Shown here: piece by piece, positions 35,729 through 51,864 of the stretch | Layout: every line of letters starts with the position of its first letter | How positions within the stretch are numbered: the first letter of the stretch is position 1 | From: Purshia tridentata | Lineage: Eukaryota > Streptophyta > Magnoliopsida > Rosales > Rosaceae | Assembly: GCA_003254885.1 (NCBI GenBank) | Contig: QANT01000157.1 | Span: 1-64,000 of the forward strand | Length of the DNA: 64,000 nt | Direction: 5' to 3' | Notes under the pieces: model-generated | The model's input: only the letters and a program-made list of their open reading frames with translations | What the model was told of the DNA's origin: nothing | Databases searched by the model: none | Position numbers and translations under genes: made by a program

Positions 35729-38700
35729 TGGATGATTTCTTATGCATTGTTCTAGTTCCACCCTTTCAGCCATCCAGACGTTATTGTATATACTATACTA
35801 TTCATTCAACATTTGAATGTTTGATACATTAAGAAAACAACAATCACTATTAGACCTGTAGCAAATATAATATAATCAGTAAAATGATGTTGAACATAGT
35901 TAATCATATTCTCATGAAAAAGTCACCAAATTTGGAGATTATGATGAAGAAGTAGTTAGAATTTCTCTGTCATGACTCATGAATATAGCAGCTCCCTTCA
36001 GCATATGGGCCATGACCCTTGCCACAGTGCCACTATTTACTAGTATTATACTTGGTGCTGTCTTTGTTGTCAACCCAATGGCAATATTGGTTAATTCACA
36101 AGCTAATTGACACAATCTCTAAATACCAAATGATCACCTGACCCATTTCCCTACCCAACAAAAGCATCACCTTAATTGCTCAAGAAAAGGCACCAATCTA
36201 CTACTTGACCTTGAGGAATTTCATAGATGAGCAGTGCAAAATCCTATCAGTTCAGTTGGATTCTTTATATCAAATCCTATCATGGTTTTTAAATATTTGT
36301 CAAATAAAAGTAGTTCCCTTAGAAAAGATTTGGTATTCACCAGGGCATTAAATTTGTTTTCCAAGAGAAAAATTCATGGGTTAATTATTTCTTATTTTGA
36401 TTCTCAATCTGTTTTGTGTGGGATCCCTTCTTTGCTTTATACATTGGCTCTGCAACCAACAGAAGGCCAATGAAAGAATAAATAATATATCAAAAAACAA
36501 GCTGGGAGGGTGTGTCCTCTTGTTGGAGATGATTGAAGTTTTATTGAGGATATGGAAAATAATGTGAATGTGGACTTGTGGCTCTTGTTTCTTTGCTTGG
36601 TGGAGCAATGTGGACTTGTTCTAGAGGAAGACTGGAAGAGGATACCTTTGCCTTGGTTTTGGCAAACCTGTGTTCCAAAACCCAAATCTATGGACCAATT
36701 TTTCAGGACAACAAAACAAACAAAAAAAGCTCCAAAACCTGTGGGCTAATACATACCATCGAATCCCAACCTATCAATCACAGAATCCAAAGGGGTTGAA
36801 CTGGAATAAACAGATCACATGCACAAGACACAAGTAGTAGAGCTTTATCATCATCTTAAACCTAGGTGCTCTCCCTGTCATGCTATATCATCCAAAAATA
36901 TCTCACCCACTTTCATGCATGACCCTCCCATAATGAATGTGGGTTTTGATCCTATGCTTTCCCTAATTAATTGGCTGCACTTATTGCTTGCTGGTGGTGG
37001 TGGACTATAATAAAATAATATATGTGCATTATTTTTGCAATATTAAAGCATTTATCCTTTTTGCAAGTGTAATATAAATAAGAGTCCAATAAATTAAAAT
37101 CTTCATAAAGTGTTTGATTTGATATACTTTCACAGTTTTATAAAGATAAGGATATCATCATCTTCACGTTACACATGATCCATCAACTCCAATTTAAAAT
37201 TAGAGATCTCTTACTCCAACAACTGACTTAAGTTCCAAGAGACTACAATTGAGTCAAATGCAGAGATTGGAGCTCCTTGGTAACACCAAAAAAATTAATT
37301 AAAGGCAACTTGGGTTTTTTCTTTGCCCTTCATTAGGGTTAGGGAACTATATATATCATGATGATTCAGCAGCACATGATTGTTAATGGAAAAAATTAGG
37401 CAAATTCTTATCCAACCCCCTATGTCCATAACAGTGTGTTTGCAGTATCTAATATGGTATTTATTAATTTAATGTTGATTACTTCTTTTATGACCATGTG
37501 GTTGTTATATGCTGCGATTTGTTCAAGATTTGTCTTTAGGTGAGCACTGAGCACAAAGCATCTCCTAATTATTTGTTTTCCCTGTAAGATTAACAGGAAA
37601 AGCAGACAAAATAAACAGTGTGTCTATTCATGTTATGCTATGTTTTCATATGATGAACAAATGAAGTTGGATATTTATTCACTATTTGTTTTCTAGGTAA
37701 GATTAAGAGTAAAAGCTCGGAAAAAAAAACAAACAAACAAAAACAAAGTGCCTCTTTTTTGAAAAACCAAATGAACAAAGTGCCTCATGTTATGCAATGT
37801 TTTCATATGAAGTTGGACTTTTGGGTATAGCCTTGCCAACTGTCAAAACCACAAATCCTTGCTGGCTTGCTTCTTGTTGTGGATTGCTGTGGGGATTGCT
37901 ACCTACTGTTTAACTCTTTCTGAACCTCTTATATTCAATAAAAATAAATTTAAAAACCTATGCCTTGTAATACCCACTTAAATGTTCATTATTTGCATAC
38001 CGATTAAATTAGGGGTGGAAAAATTCTCTCCTACAAACAACAATGCATTATGTGAAAAGTGAGATTCAACATAATTCATTATTATCATTAGAGTCTAACA
38101 CAATGTAACATTAATACTAAAAAATTGTTGATGACTTGAGTGCAATTACTATGACCAAGGTATTATAATCGTACAACAGATTGTATATTCTCAATTGGTG
38201 AAAATCATTAAGAGGAATCAAGGCCAAAAAAAAGGAGAGAGACATGAATTGTCAAGTTTACCCACAAGAATAAAATCTATGACATCAATTATCCACCCAT
38301 CACATTTGATTTGTATTTACTATTTAATAAAGAATTTGATAAAGAAAAAAGATGATGTTACCAAAATAGCACATTAAAAATTATGAGAAAGAAAAAGTCA
38401 AATAAATAAGGACAGATGGGAAAAGTGAAGAAGAAAGGATTCTGTTTATCCAAAATTTGAAGAGGCACACACAGTCAGCTAAGCTATGCGGTTTAGCCGC
38501 ATTCACAAGGGAATATCCATTTATCGAATATGCAATGAGATTGAGAAGAGCTAATAACTGCCAAACATTTACCGGTAATATAGTAGCAGATTGTTAAAAA
38601 GCATGGCCAACCCAACCCAACCCATTTCTCCAAAAATACAATAATCATCTTCAATTTCGGTCAATATACACATCAACATTCAAATTCAAGACACTTGCAA

Positions 38701-39137
38701 AAATTCAGTGTCATTTATCCAAAATAGAAAATTGTGGATAAGGTAAAATCCAAATCAGAAAGATACCCCACCCACCTACCCTTTTTCCTTTTCTTTCTAA
38801 TTGCCACTTATTTGTTCTTCTTCCCCCTTCCATCCTCCAGCTTTTCAAGGAACAAACCCCCCACAGCTCCCTCTCTCTCTGTCTTTGTCTGTCAAGCCAC
38901 AATAACTACTCAAAGATCACACCTTTTGGTTCAAAGCTTGCGCTTTTCATTCAAAGCAGGAGTCTTGCTCAAGGTTTTTACAAGGATTTATTGCATTGGA
39001 TCTTTTCATCCATATTCCAACTTTTTTCGTTCAGAAAAGTGGTTTTTGTTCCAAAAGGCGAAGTGTGTTCTGCTGGGTTTTTATTGTTTGGCGCTATAAG
39101 CAAAGAAAAAGGCTTCAGATTTGTCATACACATACCC
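35729..39137. other. 3.4-kb intergenic region
   Basis: No supported gene. The last 400 bp (from about 38750) are CT-rich and probably contain the promoter and leader of the thioredoxin gene. The middle is AT-rich without recognisable repeats. Confidence 0.55.
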
Positions 39138-40337
39138 ATGGCGTTTTCATCGAAGAGTGGTTTCTATATTTCTGGATTGGATGAGATTACGCTACGCTCC
39201 AAATCAAAAGGGGATTCTGGATTCTGTCCCTCCTTTAGTTCCTCACAATGTAAAGAATCAAATTCAAGACCTTTTCCTGTTTTGAGGGATGATTTCTTGG
39301 GAAAACCCATTCTTGTCTCGGATCAAAAGGGTTTAAAGAATTGCAGGGTCAAAGCCCCAAGCAATTTCTCTGTCCAGGTGTGTAAAGCTTTTGCCTTTTT
39401 TCTCTAGCTTTTAGCTTTTGAAGATTTGTGTGTTAATTTTCTCATTGCATTTTGCGTTCAACAACTAATGGTCAATATCTGGTTTCAGGCACAAGCATCT
39501 CTCTGTGTAGGCCGAGCTATGAGATGGTGGGAGAAGACCCTTAAACCCAACATGGTGGACATCCATTCTGCGCAAGAACTTGTTGATTCCTTGCATAATG
39601 CTGGGGATAGATTGGTTATAGTTGACTTTTACTCACCTGGTTGTGGAGGTTGCAGAGCTCTCCATCCCAAGGTATATTTGATTCTTAGTTTAGTTTATAT
39701 TAATCCCACCTTGAAATTACAGCAATCTAATTTAATTCTTAAGCCTTTAATCTGAAACGTTTTGGAAAATCTGTTAACCAATAATAATCTATGTTTCCAG
39801 ATCTGTCAGCTAGCAGAATTGAACCCAAATGCAATCATTCTTAAAGTTAACTATGAAGAGCTCAAGACTATGTGTCATGCCATCCACATTCACGTGCTAC
39901 CATTCTTTAGGTTTTATAGAGGTGCAGAAGGTCGTGTATGTAGCTTCAGCTGCACCAATGCAACTGTAAGTATTTCCTGCAATCAATCTTCTTTCTTAAC
40001 TCTTAATAGCAAGCATTAGTTAGTGGATTACTTCTGGTTTAAATACTAAGCCAGAATTCTTATTTAACAACAGATCAAGAAATTCAAAGATGCATTGGCA
40101 AAACATGGGGCTGAAAGATGTAGTCTTGGTCCAGCAAAAGGTTTAGATGAATCTGAGATATTAAACTTGGCTTCAATGGGTGAAATATCAGCAAGATCAT
40201 CATCAACATCATTACCCACCAAGGAAGAAATAGTGGGGAACGATTTGGTCATGGAAAGCATAGATTTGTCTGGTGTTTGGAGCAATGTAAGCCATAACAT
40301 AGAACTTGTGGATGAAAGTTCCATGGTGAAGGTTTAA
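39138..40337 (+). CDS. ACHT: Atypical Cys-His-rich thioredoxin, chloroplastic (ACHT / thioredoxin-like 1)
   Basis: Four exons (39138-39377, 39489-39671, 39801-39965, 40074-40337), all phase 0, encode 283 aa. Exon 1 is a Ser/Lys-rich plastid transit region (MAFSSKSGFYISGLDEITLR). The thioredoxin fold starts near residue 90 with WWEK-LKPNMVDIHSAQELV. The active site is VDFYSPGCGGCRALHPK, the GCGGC variant typical of ACHT proteins rather than WCGPC. The cis-Pro loop is HVLPFFRFYRG, followed by VCSFSCTNAT and KKFKDALAKHG. The last 65 residues are a low-similarity acidic tail. ACHT proteins have an oxidising tendency and link 2-Cys peroxiredoxin to photosynthetic targets in the chloroplast. It belongs to the ACHT4/5-like group by motif; the exact paralogue is not fixed. 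Confidence 0.92.
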
Positions 40338-42880
40338 AGTTTTGTGTCAGGCTAAATTGGCCATTAGTAGTTATTAGAGTAAGGTTGAATTTTCTACTTC
40401 TTGTTGTACATATCTTTATTGTTGGGTTGTCCATAAGCAGGGCTTCTGGTTTTTTACATTGAGCCCTGCCAGTTTGGTTAATCTCTGTAATTGGATTGGA
40501 TATTGTTATCGGATTGAAAGCTTTAAATTTGTTTGTGGTAGACTATTATAATGGCAATGACACTTTCCAAGTCCCAAACTTTTTGTCAACAATTTCCAGC
40601 TCTGTAGATTATGACTCATTCAAAATAGAAATTAAAATACTTATGGAGCAGCATCTAAATAGCAGCCATTTGATGCGGTTTTTTTTCCATGGGCTTGTGG
40701 CCACCCTTGAATATTGACAATACTAGTAATGCTTCTACACGAAATTATGGTGTGGAGTTTGGACACCAGCTGAACTTCACTGGTTTATTATAAATAAATA
40801 AATAAAAAACGAAGAAAAAAAAGACGTTTATTGGTTTTGCATTATGAATTTGAGAATTTGAGGCTGGATTTGGGTAATGATTTGGCTGTTTCTGGAGTTG
40901 AGATTTTTCTGCCGGGAATCAAATGGGGTCAACAAAGTCTTTTCTAAAATTTATATTAGTTTTCAAGGTCCCTTTTTTCCTCGACTTTTCAATATTACAA
41001 AAAAATTAAAAACTATTTTCTTTTTCCATTTGTTTATTAGGTGACGAAGAAAGTTTACGAGTCAAATGACGATAGGTCATTCATGCTAAGACGGTCCAAT
41101 TGAGTTAAGCCACATCGAAACCATATTTAACCATATTCATGTGTTTATTATAAAGTTAATCTTAGCTTGTTAAGATGGTAACTAATAAGGTTATCAATAA
41201 TTAGATTGCTTGGCTTGAACAATTGAGCAACAAAAGTAAAACAAATTTAACAATAACAAATAAACTGATTATTATAGAGTATTTTATTTCGTAGAAGAAA
41301 ATGTTTAAAACGAGTGGTGCATGGGATATGCTTTTTATTTTTTTATAATTTAAAAATATAATAAGTATAATATTAGTGCATAATAAATTAGCAAGTCTAT
41401 TTTAAACATTTGAAGCCCACGTGGTCCAAGTCCAACCCTTCTTTTATATTTCAATATAGGAAATACAAAAAGCATTTTACATTTATTCAAACTTTACTGC
41501 GCCAAGTTAACCCCACCAGGAGTTGAATCACATTCAACAAGCCCAACCACACAATAACCACATGAAGAGTTAAGAATTTTGTAAAATACAAACATCAAAA
41601 TTATATATTGAATTGGAGAAACTTGGCTTTGATAATCGGCTCAACCACCTGTTTGGCATCAGAGAAACCAAAAAAGAAAGAAACTAGTACTGTTTTTTTG
41701 GATGGGAGAGGATATGAACATAAATAGTGGGATGTGAAGTTTTCAACCAAGTAGTCCAACAATGGTTAATAGTACAGCATCGTGGCCTACACATACCAAA
41801 AAATTGAAAGAGAAATGGGTCAAAATGACTTTTCATTGGGCAGGTCACCGTGGCAATGACGTGGATTACTCACATTCCAACTCAGCGTGGGTCCCAGGGA
41901 GCATATAACATCCTCGTTTCGTTTGTACAGCATCCAATCCAGGCCGGCTATCCTTTGCAGTTTTGCACTTGTATGTCAGTGGATAATGTGTGATCATTTT
42001 ACTTATTGATTTATAATTTCCAGCGTGGAAAATTATTAATGGATAAGATCTGACTCACATCTCAAATGGTCAAATGACTTTGATACCCTTGCAATTCAAA
42101 TTATGAGCTTTATCGACTGTTGCAGTCTTTATCTTACCTCTCAAGTGTCATCCCATCAGTTTAGAATTAATAGGTAATTTCAACTACCCCATCTAAGAAA
42201 TCAAAACTTCTTTAACATATCCAATCTTAGGGAGCAAACAAGGCCTACACTTTCAATTCTCAAGAACAACTCAATTATGTGTAACCTAAAAGTAGTTGTC
42301 ATGATATTCATACTAAATGAAAGTACGAAAGAAACTCTTAAAAAGGGGCAAACCCTTTTCATTTTTTTTTTCTTTTTTTTTTGGGTCGAAAGGGTCCTCT
42401 CATAATGAAAACTCATTTTAGAATCAATTCGTACTTTTAAATAACTCTATAACTGTATAATAGCCTAATGAAGACATCTTCAAGACACAATGAGGCCCAA
42501 GAAACAGGTCCGAATTCCATACGCATGGGCACTAGCTCAGCAGGTTCAAAGATTGGGCCAGAGGCCCACAATTAGGAAAACTTAATTGAATGTTTAACTT
42601 AGGTTATGAGTTTAAACATACCCAAGATTACGAGGTAATTTAATATTTCTCATAAATCAAACTATATTGTTAATCAATTTCTCATTCCTCTTCACCCAAA
42701 ACAAAATGTTTTCTAAATCCCAAAATAAAACCAGAGTGTATATTACACCATTTATTAATTATCCAAATCTGCAAGGAAACTTAGTAATAAACACATCAAA
42801 TCCAAGCTAGAGCAAAGAATGACCTCTACATTAACACATTCAAATACGATAAACAATGAAAAACAACAATTTAAATAGTC
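40338..42880. other. 2.5-kb intergenic region
   Basis: It contains the 3' UTR of the thioredoxin gene at the left and the downstream flank of the snoRNA cluster at the right. No coding sequence or clear transposon was seen. Confidence 0.55.
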
Positions 42881-43009
42881 AAAAGCCTTCATATACTATC
42901 CAGCGTGAACGTTTATTTCATGAGACGCTTTTGGAGCCCAAAACTCTGTCAAACTTCCACAAAAGCGCATTTCAAATCTCCGTTCTTTTGTTACAATCAT
43001 CAGGCTTTT
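42881..43009 (-). ncRNA. C/D box snoRNA candidate, 25S guide (Um2347-equivalent), variant D box
   Basis: The C box TGATGA (42997-43002) is flanked by a perfect 7-bp terminal stem GGCTTTT/AAAAGCC (43003-43009 with 42881-42887). The D box position holds ATGA (42889-42892) instead of CTGA. Just upstream of it, CGCTGGATAGTA is complementary to the 25S rRNA stretch UACUAUCCAGCG. The fifth base upstream of the box points at the U in CUACUAUCC, equivalent to yeast Um2347 by my count. At 129 nt it is long for a C/D RNA. Confidence 0.65.
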
Positions 43010-43120
43010 TTACTTTAACAACCAAATTCATAGACTATAAAGATGATAACTTGAATCATAACACTAAACAGAAAAATTCAACCAAAATCCGAATTTGGTT
43101 GGCAGTAATCTCAAAATAGA

Positions 43121-43208
43121 TTTTGCCTCAGAGGTAGTGACAATATAGAGCATATATCATCATATCTATATCTGATAATACGTGCATTTTACTGCATCAT
43201 TGGCATAA
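43121..43208 (-). ncRNA. C/D box snoRNA, 18S rRNA guide
   Basis: The C box region AATGATGC (43194-43201), C' box TGATGA (43157-43162) and D box CTGA (43128-43131) are enclosed by a GCC/GGC-based stem. The stretch before D, TATTGTCACTACCTC, is complementary over 15 nt to 18S rRNA GAGGUAGUGACAAUA. The fifth nucleotide rule selects the A in AGGUAGUG, which I take as equivalent to yeast Am436. Confidence 0.85.
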
Positions 43209-43247
43209 TCAATAATTTTAAAACCATTCATACAATTCAAGTAAAGT

Positions 43248-43339
43248 TGTGCATCAGAGAGATTCCCATTTAGACTAATCATCATTTATCCAATTAATGG
43301 AGTTCTGATGTCCCTGTCTGTTTTATCGTCACTTGCACA
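43248..43339 (-). ncRNA. C/D box snoRNA, 25S rRNA double guide, copy B
   Basis: The C box GTGACGA (43326-43332), C' box ATGATGA (near 43279-43286) and D box CTGA (43254-43257) are closed by a perfect stem TGTGCA/TGCACA. The sequence AACAGACAGGGACA before D' pairs with 25S UGUCCCUGUCU (yeast Cm2337-equivalent). The sequence TGGGAATCTC before D pairs with 25S GAGAUUCCCA ten bases upstream. It is nearly the same as the snoRNA at 43467-43550. Confidence 0.85.
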
Positions 43340-43466
43340 TTCTCATTCATATTTTTTGTGTATCAAAAATCAGATCAATGAAGCATGCAATGCAACAAAT
43401 TACCAACAACAATTCTATCAGTACAACTCAAACAGAGACTGACAATTATGAGCAAAAATATTTCAA

Positions 43467-43550
43467 TGCATCAGAGAGATTCCCATTAGACTAAGTCATC
43501 AACCTCCAATGGAGTGCAGATGTCCCTGTCTGTTTTATCATCACTTGCAA
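43467..43550 (-). ncRNA. C/D box snoRNA, 25S rRNA double guide, copy A
   Basis: C box GTGATGA (43538-43544), C' box TTGATGA, and D box CTGA (43471-43474) are all consensus or near it. Both antisense elements (ACAGACAGGGACA and ATGGGAATCTCT) are conserved with copy B, and the sequence between them differs, which suggests selection on the guides. The terminal stem is a short TGCA/TGCA. Confidence 0.87.
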
Positions 43551-43886
43551 TTCCTAAAAGCCACAAACCTCATTCATCCGACTCTATAAACTAGAAGACC
43601 TTCTGGGGAACACTCACCAACACATACATATTCAACCAAGACAAATTAATACCAAAAACTAGTTTGTGGGAGCATTGAAATGCTTAACCAGCCAGCTTCA
43701 CAGTAAAAGTCTAAAAGATCAGAACTTTCTAGCATATCAATCATTTGGCAAACAATTTTAATCAAAATCACCCAATAAAATTGCTAAGCCATGGTGTTGG
43801 GCTAACCCCAACCACAAAGGATTATTAAGCTGCAATTCTAAATTTGAAAATAGAAACGAAATAAAAACAAAGTAATCGTAAAGCCT

Positions 43887-43953
43887 GATGCCTCAGAGTA
43901 AATTTGTTTCATAGAATTTACTCTCAAAGTATATTTAACGCCATCATAGGCAT
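43887..43953 (-). ncRNA. C/D box snoRNA candidate, target unknown
   Basis: Box C-like ATGATGG (43941-43947) and D box CTGA (43893-43896) are enclosed by an ATGCC/GGCAT stem. It is the first snoRNA after the promoter. I could not match AACAAATTTACT (before D) to rRNA from memory. The inner sequence also contains a perfect 10-bp hairpin, AGAGTAAATT/AATTTACTCT, which would hide the guide. Confidence 0.6.
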
Positions 43954-44153
43954 AGGCATACTTACAAAAGCACCATAAACAAGGGGGAAATAAAGCAAAA
44001 CAATATATATGAAATAAGATAAAATAGCGATATTGGAGACCCAGACCAATTGAAAACGAAAATCGATCTAGGGTTTTAGTTATGAATCAAAAAATCAAGC
44101 CCCTCGTAAAAAGGGTCAGAGAAGAAGGGTGTAGAAGATGAGAGGCTTATGAG

Positions 44154-44360
44154 TTAGGGTTTTGGGTGATAGTGATTATATATAGTGAGGGTACAGAAAT
44201 TAGGGCAAAAACGATGACTTTGAACTTTTGATCTATGAAATAAATCAGAACCGTCGATCTGAAAATTAAAAAAATGAATTTGCAATGGTGCGCCTAGGAC
44301 TTATTTTATTTCATTAAGTGCCCTTGCGTCTTTTATTTTTGTTACATCGCCCTTTTTTAG
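44154..44360 (-). promoter_or_regulatory. snoRNA cluster promoter with telo box, related to RPS28 promoters
   Basis: On the minus strand: AGGGCGATG, AAGGGCAC, AATGAAATAAAATA, AGGCGCACCATTGCAAA, a TATATATAATCACTATCA box and telo box AAACCCTAA (44154-44162). The order and words match the RPS28 promoter upstream of 32704. Telo boxes are common in plant genes for the translational apparatus and snoRNAs. Confidence 0.7.
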
Positions 44361-45503
44361 TTTGCTTATTACAATCTGTGTTCTTGAACCGCAAGATTAG
44401 CTCATGTGAGTCACTTGTCCGATGTGATCATGCCACGTTGCCGTCTACTTTGGGAGTTGTAAACACAGAGTGCACAGCGCAAGAATTTTGTAGTCTCCCT
44501 TCAATTAGCCTAACATTTATAATGTTTGTTTCTTGATTAAAACTTGTGTTTGTACATTGACAATATCGTGTAATTTGACCATATTTTGCTTATTATAGCT
44601 TGGTTAAATTGTATTTATACCTTCACTATATGGTGTTTGTTCCTTAAATTTGTATTTGTGAATTGACTAAAAACCCAAATAACCCATCAGAGTTTAGGCT
44701 CATATGTTGGCTCTTGTTTTAATTCATTGCTCTAGTTTATCTTTGAGAATCACATTGCAAGCCGACCATAATCCGTGCACTGTACATTAAGATTGAAAAT
44801 TAATCCTTAGAAAAGTGCATGATGAATCATATTGCGAACCCACAGAGACAAACACAAGCTCTCCAGATAACTGAAAACACATGTACAAGAACCCCATTTG
44901 ATACAATTTAATTGGTGGTAGTATCAAAGTGGGGATGGAACCATAAACAAGTATAATACAACTGCCAACCATTCTTGGGATATATAGAGATCGTACATTC
45001 AAAGAAATGAATCAACAGCAATCCCAACATATCGAGTAAACATCACCTGACTACTTCATCATCACTTGCATTCCTCCCAATCACCATTATTCATCAATCC
45101 TAATTCTAATTATCATAGAGTTCCATGTGAACACAAAACTAAACTCATAAGGATTTAACTCATGTGATCAAATGTGCCTAATACAATTCAAACAACAAAC
45201 CCAAATTTCACTAAAAATAAGGCAATAAAGCTGCTAAACAATGACAGCTTTGGATAAGCAAATAACCTGCAATCTCATATCATATTTATTTCATCAAAGG
45301 CAATATTATAAACTCAAACCAATAGGAAATGAAAGTAAGATTAAGATTTAGATTAGGCATATAGAAATCCAACTTTCACATAAAAATCCCATCACAAAAA
45401 CGAGTCTGTAACGCTAATAACACTTGGAAACATAAAGTAATTGAAAGGACAAGAAGATAAATTGGCTAACACAACTGGCATTGACGAGCCTAAACAAGAC
45501 CCA
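44361..45503. repeat. 3' flank of RPS28 copy 2, arm of inverted duplication
   Basis: About 44655-45503 matches 32902-33785 in reverse orientation at high identity with small indels. The stretch 44361-44650 shows no match that I could see and no gene. Confidence 0.7.
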
Positions 45504-50793
<5,290 letters not shown>

Positions 50794-51864
50794 ATGGCAC
50801 TTGATCTTGGGCTTCTCTTGGTGGGTCTTCTTTCTTTGAGCTCATTTGCTTATGGGTATGATGGGGGTAATTGGGTAGATGCCCATGCCACTTTCTATGG
50901 AGGAGGTGATGCCTCTGGTACAATGGGTAAGTAACAAATATTTGAACATACGTATATAGCTAGAGAAGACCCAATTAATTAGTACTTATAATTATAGCTA
51001 GAGAAGACCCAATTTCTTAATTTTAATTGTTGACCAAAATTGCAGGTGGGGCATGTGGGTATGGCAACCTCTACAGCCAAGGCTATGGCACTAACACAGC
51101 AGCTCTGAGCACAGCCCTGTTCAACAATGGGCTCAGCTGTGGGGCTTGTTTTGAGATTAGGTGTGTCAATGACCCAAAATGGTGTCTTCCAGGCTCTATT
51201 ATGGTCACAGCCACCAATTTCTGCCCACCAAACAATGCCCTTGCCAACAATGCAGGGGGTTGGTGCAACCCACCCCAGCGCCACTTTGATCTTGCTCAGC
51301 CTGTCTTCCAACAAATTGCTCAATACAGAGCTGGGATTGTGCCTGTCTCTTACAGAAGGTATGCAATTTTGGGCCTAGCTTCTCAATTCTCTTGCATAGT
51401 ATTTTAATTTTTGAGCTACCTTATGTCATCAGCTATTAGCCTATTAATGTTCTTTTCTGTTTTGCATGCTGACCAAAGCACTTTAGAACCAACCAGTATA
51501 TTTACCAAACAACCCCTTATAATTTTTATGATTAATTATATTTTTAATGGGGTTGTGCAGGGTCCCTTGTGCAAAGAAGGGAGGCATCAGATTCACAATC
51601 AATGGTCACTCATACTTCAATTTGGTCCTGATCACAAACGTTGGAGGTGCTGGTGATGTTCATGCTGTTTCAATAAAAGGGTCAAGAACTGCTTGGCAAC
51701 CCATGTCTAGGAATTGGGGTCAGAATTGGCAGAGCAACTCTTACCTTAACGGGCAGAGCCTCTCCTTCAAGGTCACCACCAGTGATGGCCGCACTTTGGT
51801 CTCCAACAATGTTGCTCCTGCTGGCTGGTCCTTTGGCCAGACCTTCACTGGCCTACAATTCTAA
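50794..51864 (+). CDS. EXPA: Alpha-expansin
   Basis: Three exons (50794-50926, 51046-51358, 51561-51864) encode 249 aa, the usual length. A signal peptide ([20 protein letters not shown]) precedes the GH45-like domain 1: [43 protein letters not shown] and the HFD motif in [10 protein letters not shown]. The eight conserved Cys residues appear to be present. Domain 2 (group-1 grass pollen-like carbohydrate module) has [20 protein letters not shown], the Trp residues [13 protein letters not shown], and ends [13 protein letters not shown]. Alpha-expansins loosen cell walls at acid pH without hydrolysis. The [14 protein letters not shown] ending is closest to the EXPA2/EXPA8 group. Intron 1 carries a duplicated 21-bp ATAGCTAGAGAAGACCCAAT unit. 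Confidence 0.97.

Larger units (their letters stand above)
42881..44184 (-). ncRNA. Polycistronic C/D box snoRNA cluster (predicted primary transcript)
   Basis: Five predicted C/D snoRNAs lie on the minus strand at 43887-43953, 43467-43550, 43248-43339, 43121-43208 and 42881-43009, with no protein-coding frame around them. Most start with a TGATG-type C box and end with a D box, and each is closed by a short terminal stem. Upstream, on the same strand, are a TATA box (44177-44184) and a telo box (44154-44162), the usual signals of plant snoRNA and ribosomal-protein genes. Plant snoRNAs are commonly made as one Pol II precursor and cut out by RNase III-type and exonuclease processing. The transcript ends are estimated. 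Confidence 0.82.

Noticed and set aside
43681-43760. Possible sixth C/D snoRNA (CTGA near 43719 and AATGATT near 43741)
   Set aside because: C box is poor, no terminal stem, and no rRNA complementarity that I recognise.
51083-51323. Antisense frames over the expansin gene (and similar frames over LHCA4, PPR and RPS28)
   Set aside because: Shadows of strongly supported genes on the other strand.
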